Shown one piece after another: positions 34,602 through 42,742 of a stretch of 49,104 bases of DNA. Origin of the DNA: 66-474 sp964489055 (GTDB taxonomy: Bacteria; Pseudomonadota; Gammaproteobacteria; Xanthomonadales; Rhodanobacteraceae); the NCBI GenBank assembly GCA_964489055.1, contig CAZAXF010000022.1, positions 1 to 49,104 on the forward strand, written 5' to 3'. How positions within the stretch are numbered: the first letter of the stretch is position 1; every line of letters begins with the position of its first letter. The notes beneath the pieces were generated by a model. That model was not told the DNA's origin and did not search any database. It saw nothing but the letters and a program-made list of their open reading frames with translations. The position numbers and the translations under genes were made by a program.

Positions 34602-37600
34602 CGCTCCGGCATCGCCACTTGGAGGTGCGCCGGCAGGCCGCGGCCGAACACGTCGGGCTGGTAGATCTCCTTGACGCTCGGCGCCGGCGCGATGAAGGTG
34701 CCGGGTGCGATCACCTGCGCGGAATACACCACCCGGTAATGGCCGGCCGGCAGGTTGTCGGCGTAGAAGCGCACCGCGTCGAAGTGCGTCTCACGGTGGT
34801 AGAAGCCGCCTTCGGTGATCGACATGTTGGGCCACGGCCCACCATCGAACATCAGCACCGCCACGCCCGGCTGCTTCGCGGGTGCCTGCGCGGCCGTCGC
34901 CAGCAGGCGGTTCACCGCCTCGAACGCGCCCGGCAGCGGATCGGTCAGCACCACGTGGTGACGCTCGGTCGGCGCGTCGACGACCAGATCCACGCGCACG
35001 ATGTCGCCGCGTTTCAGGACCACGCCGGGTTTGACTTCCCGCCACTTGTGGTCGCGCTGCACGAAATAATGTCGCGACAAGGTCATGCCCGCGTCCGCGG
35101 CCGGCAGCAGGTCGGGCGGCATCGCGTAGTGCACCTGCACGCCGTAGTACAAGCGCCCCTGCCCGCCACGGGCCAGCTTCACCTCGAACTGCTGGCCGGG
35201 CTTCGCCGCCGGCCCGGCGAGTTTCACCGCCGGGGTCGCGCGCGAGGCGAACGTCGCCTGTTGCGGCGGCTGATCCGGAAGCTGCAACTTCCCGGTGAGC
35301 GCCTTCACCGGCGTCTCGTAGGCATCGGCGTAGTGCACGATGGCGGTGGTGCAGAACACGTTCTCCTGGCTGTTGGGCCAGCCGCCGGCGTTGCGGCGTC
35401 GCCCGGCCACCCAGCGCATCAACTTCTGCGGCGTGGTGCCCAGCAGGTTCTCGTCGCCGTACGCCGTGTGGTAGCGCGACAGCGCATCGAGGATTGCGCA
35501 ATTGGACCTGAGCGGCGTGCCGAGGATGTCCAGGTACAGGCCTTCCTCGCGCTCGTTGAACGAGATCTCACCGGCCGATTCCTCGGCGTAGGACAGGAGC
35601 GAACGGGTGATCGCATCCGCGCTCTTGCGATCGTGGCTGGCGATCGCGGCATCCAGCAGCAGCGCCTGCCCGAACAGGCGCAGCTTGTGCAGCTTCGGCA
35701 GCATGCCGGCCACCGCCCCGTCGGGCAGCTTGCCGCCCGGCCACATCGCCAGTGCGGCCAGCGCGCCGGCACGCAGCACCGGCGCGGCCGGCTTGTCGCC
35801 CGACTTGCCGAGGATCTCCTGGTGCAGGTAATTCCAGAGGCGCCCGCGCACCCGTTCCGGCGGCGCGTGGCCGGCGTCGTGCAGCCAGTCGAACGCCAGT
35901 GCGGTATACACGCTGAGGTAGGGGCTCACGAACCGGTTGCTCGGGATCCAGAACGCCATGCCGCCATTCGGCGCCTGGAAGTCGGCCGCCGCATCCAACA
36001 TGTCCCGGATCGTGTCGGGCGCATCCTTCCAGGTGAACGAATCGCCCAGCACCGGCTTCAGGCGCAGGTAGTCCGAGGCCAGCACCCCGCGGCTCAGGCG
36101 GATTTCCCAGGTGCGCAACGGATCGGTGCGCATCACTTCGAAGGCGCCGTCGAGGCCGCCGACCAGCGTCGGCGCGAAACGCACCGTCACCTGGGCCGAT
36201 CCGGGAATCGCCTTGGGCGGCACCTTCACCGGCACCTCGGCGCCTGCGCCGGTGGTGCTGCCGTATTCGGCCGCCACCACCTCGGTGCCGGCGCGGCGCA
36301 CCGGGATGTGCGCCTCGACCGCATCGCCCAGCTTGCCCGAACGCGCCGTGGCGGTCAGCGTGATGTCGCCGGGCCCCGCTGCCTGAAGTTGCAGCCAAGC
36401 GAGCTGGTGCGCGAAGGAATCCAGCGACAGCTTGCCGGTGGTTCCGGCCTTGCCGCCGGCGATCGCGCCGCGCGCCTCGATCTTCGTTGCGACATCCAGC
36501 GGACCGGTGGTGCGGTTGGTGACGTTGAAGGCCGCGCCGAACGCATCGCCCACGTGCATCTGGTTGGGCAGCGCCGGCTGGATCTGCAGCGGCAGGTTCA
36601 CGCGCACGCTGCCGTCGCCGAGGCCCATCGCCGCACCGGGCCGAAGCGCGATCACCAGGATCCGCCAGCGGGTCAGGTTGTCCGGCAGCCTGAAGCTGAA
36701 GTGCGCATGGCCGGCGGCATCGGTTTCCAGCGACGGGTTCCAGTACGCCGCGCCCTTGAAGTTGCTGCGCACGTTCGGGCCGCTGCTCTCGCCACCGCCA
36801 CCGCCCGGACTCTGGCCCTTGCCTTCCTTCGGTTGCAAACGCGTCAGCAACTGGTTGGCGAGGCTGTAGTTGACCACGTCCGGACCATCCGGCGGCGCGT
36901 AGAAGGTCGCGCGCGGGTCGTAGTACTTCACACCCTTTTGCAACAAATCGAGCACGCCCTGGTCGACCACCGCGACCACCAGCCGGGTCTTGCCCGGCGC
37001 CTTGCCGTGGACGGTCTTTACCGCGACATCGACGTTCACCGTTTGACGCGGCTTGTACGTTGCGCGCGCCGGCTTGACCGCGATGTCGAGCGAGCTGCCC
37101 TTGCCCGTCACCTTCAGCGCCATGTAGCCCAGCGCCACCTCCGGCCGGCCGAGGTCGGGATCGGCTGGTGGGCTGACCCGCGGCGAGAAGATCGCGACCG
37201 AGAGATAGGCGCCCGGGAAGCACTCGGCGCCGATCGGCACGTCGATCACCGGCGCCGAGCCCTCCAGCGTCACTACCTTCTTCCACAGCACGCCGTAGCG
37301 CTCGATCGTCACCAGCGCGCGAGCGCCCGGATACGGGTTCTGCACCAGCACGTGCGCGGTGTCGCCTACGTGCCAGGACGACTTGTCGGGCACCAGCGTG
37401 ACGCCCTTGCCGGAGGTGGACCACACGACCTCGCCGGCGCCCGTCACCCAAGTCGATTCGACGCTGCGTTGCTTGCGGCCTTGCGTGTCCGTGACCGTGG
37501 CGAGCACGCGATAGCTGCCCGCGCGCGGCGCGGTGAGAGGGCACGACGCCGGCGCCGTGGTCGAAACGGCTTCGCACTGGTCGGCGTCGACCCACTTGGT

Positions 37601-40462
37601 GTGTTCCTCGCCGGTGAAATTGCCGGCGCCGTTCTTGACCCGGACGCGGGTGATTTCCCTGCGCTGCAGTTGCAGCGTGACCTTGCTGCCGGCCTCGGGA
37701 TTGCCGGCCGGGTCGACCACGAGGTATTCGACCTTGAACGGTTTGGTCGCCGACTGCATCCAGTCCTTGATGCGCAGTCCCACGAAGCGGTCGCGTGCGG
37801 CGTACGGCACGCTGGCCTGGTTGGCGACCCAGGTGGAACGCGTCGATTCCACCGCGCCTTCCACCTTCACGGCACCGTAGACGATGTCGCTTTTCTCCGG
37901 CAGCGTCACCGTGGTGCCGGCGTGGCCGGAGCGATCGAGCTGGCCGAAGGTCTGCGCCAGCGTGCGCGCCTGCGGCGATTTCTCGCTGTATCCGCCGAAG
38001 CGGAAGCCTGCCGCGACCGGCGTGTCCGGCGAAAACGACTCGGGCGCCAGCCGCGTGGTGAAACGCACCTTCGCATCGGTGTACGGACCACCCGCGTGCA
38101 GCGTGGCATCGACCTTCGTCGTGACCTCGTCGCCCGGGCCGAAACGCTTGCCCGCGACCAGCGTGTGCACCTTGAAGGTCGCCGGCACGTAATCGGTGAC
38201 GATGAAGCTTCCCGCGACGCGGCTGGCGCTGCCGGTCGGCGTCGGCCAGCTCACCGAGATCTCGTAGGTGCCCATCATGCCCGTGGCGGGGATATGCAGC
38301 TCGCCGTCCATGCCGCCAAACGCGGACAGCTTCACGTGCTTTTTCTCGAGGACCTTGTTGCCCTGCGGATCGGTGATCTCGAGCGTGTAGTCGAGAGCCG
38401 GCGGCGCCTCCAGCGTGGTCTTGCCCTCGGCGCGCACGAACACCGAATACCTGATGTCGCTGCCGGGCTTGTAGATGCCCTGCTCGGTCACCGCCCACGC
38501 GCGCATGTGGCCGTGCGGCGGCGCGGTGTTGCTCCAGAACGCGTAGTGGCTGGCGTCACCGGTCGAGCGCTGGAAGGTGCCATCCAGCGGCAGCAGCGCG
38601 AGGTCGTCGCCGTGCGTGGCGCCGAGATAGAAATCGGCGTGGGTTTCCCAGCGCTGGTACCACGCCTTCGGCATGGCCACGGTCCCGGGCAACTTGGCGA
38701 GGCCCTCGGCGTTGGTGGTTGTGGCGCGCCCCACCGTGTGCAGCGGGTCGAGTTCGCCCTTGTGGCCGAGCAGCAGCTTCACCGCGGCGCCGGCGACCGG
38801 CTTGCCGTCGTCCCAGCGGTTGATCCACACCAGCGTGTCGTAGTGCCCGACCTTGGCCAGCACCTGCCACGGCGTCACCTGGCCCATGAAGGGTTGGCTC
38901 GAGAGGTACCGTTCTCGCCAGTGCCGATGCTGTCCCAGCCATTCGAGCGTGCCCCATGCGACTCCCGGCCGGCCGTCGAGCATCCCTCGAAGGCCCAGCT
39001 TGCCGCGCACGATGGTGTCCTCCGGCGCCGCGAGGTCGGGCCGCTTCAGCAGGTCCACGCTTTGCGAGGGGCCGGGTTTCGCTGCGCCCTCCAGCTCGCG
39101 CGCGTGCAGCACGCGGTAGTCGAACGAGAACTGCGCGAGGTTGGTGAAGCGCAGCGGGATGATCGTGGGCTGGTCGGTCTCCAGCACCGACTCGCGCGGC
39201 GGCGTATCGAGGAACGGCGAGCGATGGCCGGTGCGGAAGCTGACGCTGGCAGGTGCGGTCAGCGTGCGCCCGAAGCGGTCCTTGACGCCGGCCGGAACGG
39301 TGACCGTGTACGCGTGCATCGCATCGAGCACGAAGGTCAGCGGATAATCTCCCGCCGGCGCATCCGGCTGGTTGCGTTCGCGCAGGAACCACTGCGGGTA
39401 GTCGCGCCATGCTGCAGCGAGTTTGGCCTGCGGCATCGGCATGGGTTTCCAGCCGGTGGCGGCGAGCGTCGCGCGCGGCACCGGTGTGCTGAACTGCAGG
39501 CTGACGCTGTCGGGATTGCAGCGCGATCCGTCCTTGCCTGCCGCATCGATGCTGTCACCGGCCTTGAAGAACGCGAAGCTGTCGCCATCGCGGCAGGACA
39601 CGCCGGTGAGACGGAACGGACCGTAGGTCGTCAACTGCTCCAGCGCATCGGACTGCTCGCCGGACAGCGGCCCCAGCGGCGAGCGCATGCCCGGCTTCAT
39701 CTCGAGCGCATAATCGCGGGCAGCGGCCAGTGGCTTCGCCGGCACCACCTTCCAGACGCGCCGTCCCGCCGCGGCGTCCGCCCTGGCATCGAGCGGCGTG
39801 GCGGGTTGCGGGTTGTCCACTGCGACCACCGCACCCGGCGCGCCGGGCACCGGCAGAATCACCGGCCCCTCGCGATGCTTCGTGAACGGCTCGACCCTGG
39901 CGTCGACCCAGCCTGCCTGGCCGCCGAAGCCGATATGGCGCGCCAACTGTGCGGCGGTGACCGGCATGTTCAACCGCACCACGAACACCGGCATCACCGG
40001 CGAGGTCCACTCCTCGAAGCGGCTGTAGTCGACCTTCGGGCGCCAGGTCGTGAAGGTCTGCACCTCGGGCTTGTCGAGGTGGCTGCCGTCGAGCGCCTTC
40101 AGTTTGGTCTCGACAGTGATGGTGTATTTCGTGGCGGGCGCAAAACGGTTTTGCTTCGGCAGGCGGCAGGCCAGCTCGCTGGTGTCCAGCCAGCGCCACT
40201 GGCAGCCCGGGTCGGGGGCAATGTGCACCGGCAGTTTGGAGGTCTTGCGGCCCATGTGGCCGAGCGGCACCATCGCGCGGTCGAACTGGATGACCGCTTC
40301 CTGCCCCGGCTGCACGTCCGTGCCCGATGGCGAGATCCGCCGAACTTGCAGCGGTCCGTCCTGCGCAAATGCACTTCCCGTCCAGAGCAGCGCGACCATC
40401 CAGACTGCGCAACACGCCACCCACCGAATCCCGAACCGCCGCGTCCTTTGCATCTGTTCCAT
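34598..40462 (-). CDS. Bacterial alpha-2-macroglobulin lacking the thioester motif
   Basis: 1954 residues, in the YfhM-like class by length and by its pairing with pbpC. A Sec signal ends at SAFAQDG (about residue 34); no lipobox cysteine is seen, so it is probably soluble in the periplasm rather than a lipoprotein. Family parts include the MG-domain region KPGSDIRYSVFVRAEGKTTL near 670, the KATRATYKPRQTVNVDVAV-type MG strand near 1130, and the alpha-alpha toroid near 1490-1700 (NGGMAFWIPSNRFVSPYLSV). The CxEQ thioester should lie near 1450, but that site reads DPLRTWEIRLSRG, and no CxEQ occurs anywhere. ATG at 40462, or at 40453 with a better GGGGGA site. It would trap proteases non-covalently, if at all. 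Confidence 0.92.
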   Translation of the reverse strand: MEQMQRTRRFGIRWVACCAVWMVALLWTGSAFAQDGPLQVRRISPSGTDVQPGQEAVIQFDRAMVPLGHMGRKTSKLPVHIAPDPGCQWRWLDTSELACRLPKQNRFAPATKYTITVETKLKALDGSHLDKPEVQTFTTWRPKVDYSRFEEWTSPVMPVFVVRLNMPVTAAQLARHIGFGGQAGWVDARVEPFTKHREGPVILPVPGAPGAVVAVDNPQPATPLDARADAAAGRRVWKVVPAKPLAAARDYALEMKPGMRSPLGPLSGEQSDALEQLTTYGPFRLTGVSCRDGDSFAFFKAGDSIDAAGKDGSRCNPDSVSLQFSTPVPRATLAATGWKPMPMPQAKLAAAWRDYPQWFLRERNQPDAPAGDYPLTFVLDAMHAYTVTVPAGVKDRFGRTLTAPASVSFRTGHRSPFLDTPPRESVLETDQPTIIPLRFTNLAQFSFDYRVLHARELEGAAKPGPSQSVDLLKRPDLAAPEDTIVRGKLGLRGMLDGRPGVAWGTLEWLGQHRHWRERYLSSQPFMGQVTPWQVLAKVGHYDTLVWINRWDDGKPVAGAAVKLLLGHKGELDPLHTVGRATTTNAEGLAKLPGTVAMPKAWYQRWETHADFYLGATHGDDLALLPLDGTFQRSTGDASHYAFWSNTAPPHGHMRAWAVTEQGIYKPGSDIRYSVFVRAEGKTTLEAPPALDYTLEITDPQGNKVLEKKHVKLSAFGGMDGELHIPATGMMGTYEISVSWPTPTGSASRVAGSFIVTDYVPATFKVHTLVAGKRFGPGDEVTTKVDATLHAGGPYTDAKVRFTTRLAPESFSPDTPVAAGFRFGGYSEKSPQARTLAQTFGQLDRSGHAGTTVTLPEKSDIVYGAVKVEGAVESTRSTWVANQASVPYAARDRFVGLRIKDWMQSATKPFKVEYLVVDPAGNPEAGSKVTLQLQRREITRVRVKNGAGNFTGEEHTKWVDADQCEAVSTTAPASCPLTAPRAGSYRVLATVTDTQGRKQRSVESTWVTGAGEVVWSTSGKGVTLVPDKSSWHVGDTAHVLVQNPYPGARALVTIERYGVLWKKVVTLEGSAPVIDVPIGAECFPGAYLSVAIFSPRVSPPADPDLGRPEVALGYMALKVTGKGSSLDIAVKPARATYKPRQTVNVDVAVKTVHGKAPGKTRLVVAVVDQGVLDLLQKGVKYYDPRATFYAPPDGPDVVNYSLANQLLTRLQPKEGKGQSPGGGGGESSGPNVRSNFKGAAYWNPSLETDAAGHAHFSFRLPDNLTRWRILVIALRPGAAMGLGDGSVRVNLPLQIQPALPNQMHVGDAFGAAFNVTNRTTGPLDVATKIEARGAIAGGKAGTTGKLSLDSFAHQLAWLQLQAAGPGDITLTATARSGKLGDAVEAHIPVRRAGTEVVAAEYGSTTGAGAEVPVKVPPKAIPGSAQVTVRFAPTLVGGLDGAFEVMRTDPLRTWEIRLSRGVLASDYLRLKPVLGDSFTWKDAPDTIRDMLDAAADFQAPNGGMAFWIPSNRFVSPYLSVYTALAFDWLHDAGHAPPERVRGRLWNYLHQEILGKSGDKPAAPVLRAGALAALAMWPGGKLPDGAVAGMLPKLHKLRLFGQALLLDAAIASHDRKSADAITRSLLSYAEESAGEISFNEREEGLYLDILGTPLRSNCAILDALSRYHTAYGDENLLGTTPQKLMRWVAGRRRNAGGWPNSQENVFCTTAIVHYADAYETPVKALTGKLQLPDQPPQQATFASRATPAVKLAGPAAKPGQQFEVKLARGGQGRLYYGVQVHYAMPPDLLPAADAGMTLSRHYFVQRDHKWREVKPGVVLKRGDIVRVDLVVDAPTERHHVVLTDPLPGAFEAVNRLLATAAQAPAKQPGVAVLMFDGGPWPNMSITEGGFYHRETHFDAVRFYADNLPAGHYRVVYSAQVIAPGTFIAPAPSVKEIYQPDVFGRGLPAHLQVAMPER

Positions 40463-40567
40463 CCCCCGAGAAGTGAGTTTGTGAAACTATCGTAAAACCT
40501 GAATTGTGGTCGCTTCCTGACCAAACGCGGGCAGCCGGATGGCCGCCGCACGCGACTCAGGAAACCT

Positions 40568-41782
40568 TCAGGAAATGGCAGCCGGATCAGTCGCAAACGA
40601 CACGTCATCCACATTGCTGCAGCCGCGACGCAGCAGCACCCGCCAATCGTCCCCGATGCGCCGCTGATCCAGCACGCGCATCCGCCAGCACCTGGCCATG
40701 TCGGCGAGCGGCGGCAATGCGAGCAACGGCCGCGCCGTGTCGCCCAGCAGCACGGGCGCCACGTACAAAAGCAATTCATCGACAAGACCGGCGTCGAACA
40801 ACGCGCCGCACAGCGTCGGGCCGGCCTCGACCTGCAGTTCATTGACGTCACGCACGGCCAGCAGGCGCAGCACGGCTTCGAGGTCGAGCCGGCCGTTGGC
40901 ATCGACGGGCACGTCCATCGTGTCGACGCGCGCGTAGCGGTCACCGCGCGGCTTCGCATCCGGCCCATGCAACACCAGCGTCGGCACGCTGCCGTCGAGC
41001 AGGCTTGCATCCGCCGGCAGCGCATCCAGCCGCGCATCCAGCGCCACCCGCAGCGGCGTGAAGCCCTCCCCTTCAAGGGGAGGGTTTGGGTGGGGATGGG
41101 TTTCAGGCAGCCGCACCGTCAACCTTGGATCATCCGCGCGTGCGGTCCCGGCGCCAGTCAGGATCGCCGAGCTGCGCGCGCGCCAGCGCTGCACATCGCT
41201 ACGCGCCGCCTCGCCGGTGATCCATTTCGATTCGCCATTGGCCAGCGCGGTACGGCCGTCCAGGCTCATCGCCAGCTTCACGCGCACCCACGGCCGCCCC
41301 TGCTCGAAACGACAGAAGAACCCGCGGTTCAGTTCGCGCGCGGCCTCGCGCATCAGGCCGGTTTGCACCGCGATGCCAGCGTCGCACAGTTGCTGCAACC
41401 CGGCACCGGCGACCTTCGGATTGGGATCCTCGCTGGCGACCACGATGCGCGCGACGCCGGCCTCGACCAATGCGACTGTGCACGGCGGCGTGCGCCCCTG
41501 GTGCGCGCACGGTTCCAGCGTCACGTACACGGTCGCGCCGCGCGCGCGCTTGCCTGCGGCACGCAACGCGAGTACTTCGGCATGCGGCTCGCCCGCGCGC
41601 TGGTGCCAGCCTTCGCCGACCACCGCATCGCCGTGCACGATCACGCAGCCGACGCGCGGATTGGGCTGGGTCGTGTACAGGCCGCGTGCTGCCAGGCGCA
41701 GGGCGCGGGCCATGTGCGCGTGGTCGGCCGGCGAAAAGCCGGGACTCGGGACTCGGGACTCGGGACTCGGGGAAGCAGGCAT
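40568..41782 (-). CDS. ribD: Bifunctional riboflavin deaminase/reductase with repeat insertions
   Basis: 404 residues against about 370. The N-terminal deaminase has GEPHAEVLALR and EPCAHQGRTPPC (zinc ligands); the reductase half has GESKWITGEAARSDVQ, VEAGPTLCGALFDAGLVDELL and APVLLGDTARPL. The start at 41782 (MPASPSPESRVPSPGF) has GAGGGA seven bases upstream. Those first residues translate a GGGACTC array; the family core begins about 20 residues in at ADHAHMARAL. A second, unrelated insertion, THPHPNPPLEGEG at about residues 226-238, translates a hairpin repeat. ribD precedes no rib gene here; the seqA-A2M block separates it from ribE. Confidence 0.93.
   Translation of the reverse strand: MPASPSPESRVPSPGFSPADHAHMARALRLAARGLYTTQPNPRVGCVIVHGDAVVGEGWHQRAGEPHAEVLALRAAGKRARGATVYVTLEPCAHQGRTPPCTVALVEAGVARIVVASEDPNPKVAGAGLQQLCDAGIAVQTGLMREAARELNRGFFCRFEQGRPWVRVKLAMSLDGRTALANGESKWITGEAARSDVQRWRARSSAILTGAGTARADDPRLTVRLPETHPHPNPPLEGEGFTPLRVALDARLDALPADASLLDGSVPTLVLHGPDAKPRGDRYARVDTMDVPVDANGRLDLEAVLRLLAVRDVNELQVEAGPTLCGALFDAGLVDELLLYVAPVLLGDTARPLLALPPLADMARCWRMRVLDQRRIGDDWRVLLRRGCSNVDDVSFATDPAAIS
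41064..41100. repeat. CCCTCCCC...GGGGAGGG hairpin repeat inside ribD
   Basis: CCCTCCCCTT pairs with AAGGGGAGGG, followed by TTTGGGTGGGGATGGG. On the coding strand it reads HPHPNPPLEGEG, a translation recurrent in bacterial genomes wherever this hairpin lands in genes. It is in frame. Confidence 0.85.
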
Positions 41783-41961
41783 CAATCGTCCCTCAACAAC
41801 GCCGTTCGCGTCGAGCATAGCTCGCGTTGCGAGCCGGGACTCGGACTGCGGAGGCAGAGCCTGTCCCGGACTCGATCCGGGGATGCCGAAGCGAACGTCG
41901 GCGCAGCCGACAGCCCGGAGGGCGAGCCGCGGGCGCGGCGAGTTTCTCGGGACTCGGGGAA
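41741..41961. repeat. GGGACTC array and associated 'type 2' segment at the ribD start
   Basis: Four GGGACTC units at 41741-41771 form the N-terminal codons of ribD. A segment at about 41834-41961, from GGGACTCGGACTGCGGAGGC through GCGAACGTCGGCGCAGCCGAC to GCGGCGAGTTTCTCGGGACT, recurs downstream of ettA at about 45981-46090. Confidence 0.8.
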
Positions 41962-41996
41962 GCGGGCACAAACAGATCCACAGTCGGTCAATGAAG

Positions 41997-42084
41997 CCGT
42001 TCGCCCTGAGCGTAGGCCCGCTGGGCCGAAGTCGAAGGTCGTTTCGACTTCGCTCGCTGCGCGAGCTGCGCTCAACGCGAACGG
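41997..42084. repeat. CCGTTCGC...GCGAACGG palindrome between nrdR and ribD
   Basis: CCGTTCGCCCTGAGCG at the left end pairs with CGCTCAACGCGAACGG at the right end, with inner arms GAAGTCGAA/TTCGACTTC. It is an intergenic repeat of a type widespread in proteobacteria. With the array above, it explains all of the 324-base gap. Confidence 0.75.
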
Positions 42085-42106
42085 AACGAAAGCATGTTGC
42101 GGCGCA

Positions 42107-42634
42107 TCAGCGTTTCTTGTTCTTGTCGATGGGCACGACCGCACGGCCGCCGATCAAGGGGAGCTGGCTGTCGCTGGCGGGCAGTTCGTGTTCGAGGCGA
42201 TCGAGTTCCTCGCGGAAATCGGCGACATCCTGGAAGGCGCGGTACACCGAGGCGTAGCGCACGTAACCGACGTGGTCGAGCTTGCGCAGCTCGGCCATCA
42301 CCAGTTCCCCGATCCGGCGCGAGGGCAGCTCGCGCTCGGTGGAAACCCGCAATTGGCGCACCACCGCGCGCACCGCCGCATCGACGCGGTCCTCGGGCAC
42401 CGGGCGCTTGTGCAGCGCCCGGTCGAAGCCGGTACGCAGCTTGCGCGCGTCGAACGCCTCGCGCCGGCCGTCGTCCTTGATGATCGCGGGCAGCTTCAGT
42501 TCCACCGTTTCCACCGTCGAAAACCGCTCGCCGCACGACGGGCATTCGCGGCGCCGGCGGATGGTCGAGCCTTCCTCCGAAACACGCGAATCGATCACGC
42601 GGGTGTCGACGTTCTGGCAGAAGGGGCAGTGCAT
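42107..42634 (-). CDS. nrdR: Transcriptional repressor NrdR
   Basis: 175 residues. NrdR represses ribonucleotide reductase genes. The zinc ribbon is CPFCQNVDTRVIDSR ... CPSCGERF at 3-34; the ATP-cone runs from about 49 (IIKDDGRREAFDARKLRTGF). It lies between glyA and ribD, as usual. No clear Shine-Dalgarno: the palindromic array begins eight bases upstream of the ATG. Confidence 0.96.
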   Translation of the reverse strand: MHCPFCQNVDTRVIDSRVSEEGSTIRRRRECPSCGERFSTVETVELKLPAIIKDDGRREAFDARKLRTGFDRALHKRPVPEDRVDAAVRAVVRQLRVSTERELPSRRIGELVMAELRKLDHVGYVRYASVYRAFQDVADFREELDRLEHELPASDSQLPLIGGRAVVPIDKNKKR

Positions 42635-42641
42635 CAGTGCG

Positions 42642-42739
42642 TGGGGACCGGGGACCGGGGACCGGGGACCAGAAATGCCGCAGCGGCCGGGGGAACCCGG
42701 CTTTCCGCCGGTCCCTGGTCCCCTGTCCCTGGTCCCCTG
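42642..42739. repeat. GGGACCG palindrome filling the glyA-nrdR gap
   Basis: Left arm 42642-42671 and right arm 42707-42739 with a spacer of only about 35 bases (GAAATGCCGCAGCGGCCGG...). It occupies nearly the whole 108-base gap and could form a long RNA hairpin. Confidence 0.92.
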
Positions 42740-42742
42740 CTG

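Noticed and set aside
34619..40495. Very long plus-strand open frame opposite A2M
   Set aside because: It is an antisense shadow caused by high GC at third positions; the minus-strand protein has a signal peptide and clear family motifs.
40463..40567. Promoter of the A2M gene (TACGAT -10)
   Set aside because: No -35 at an acceptable spacing; too weak to list.
41741..41772. Proteins rich in SRVPSPE or GPRSPVP as real repeat proteins
   Set aside because: These are translations of GGGACTC and GGGACCG arrays; only where they continue a known gene in frame are they kept as part of that gene.
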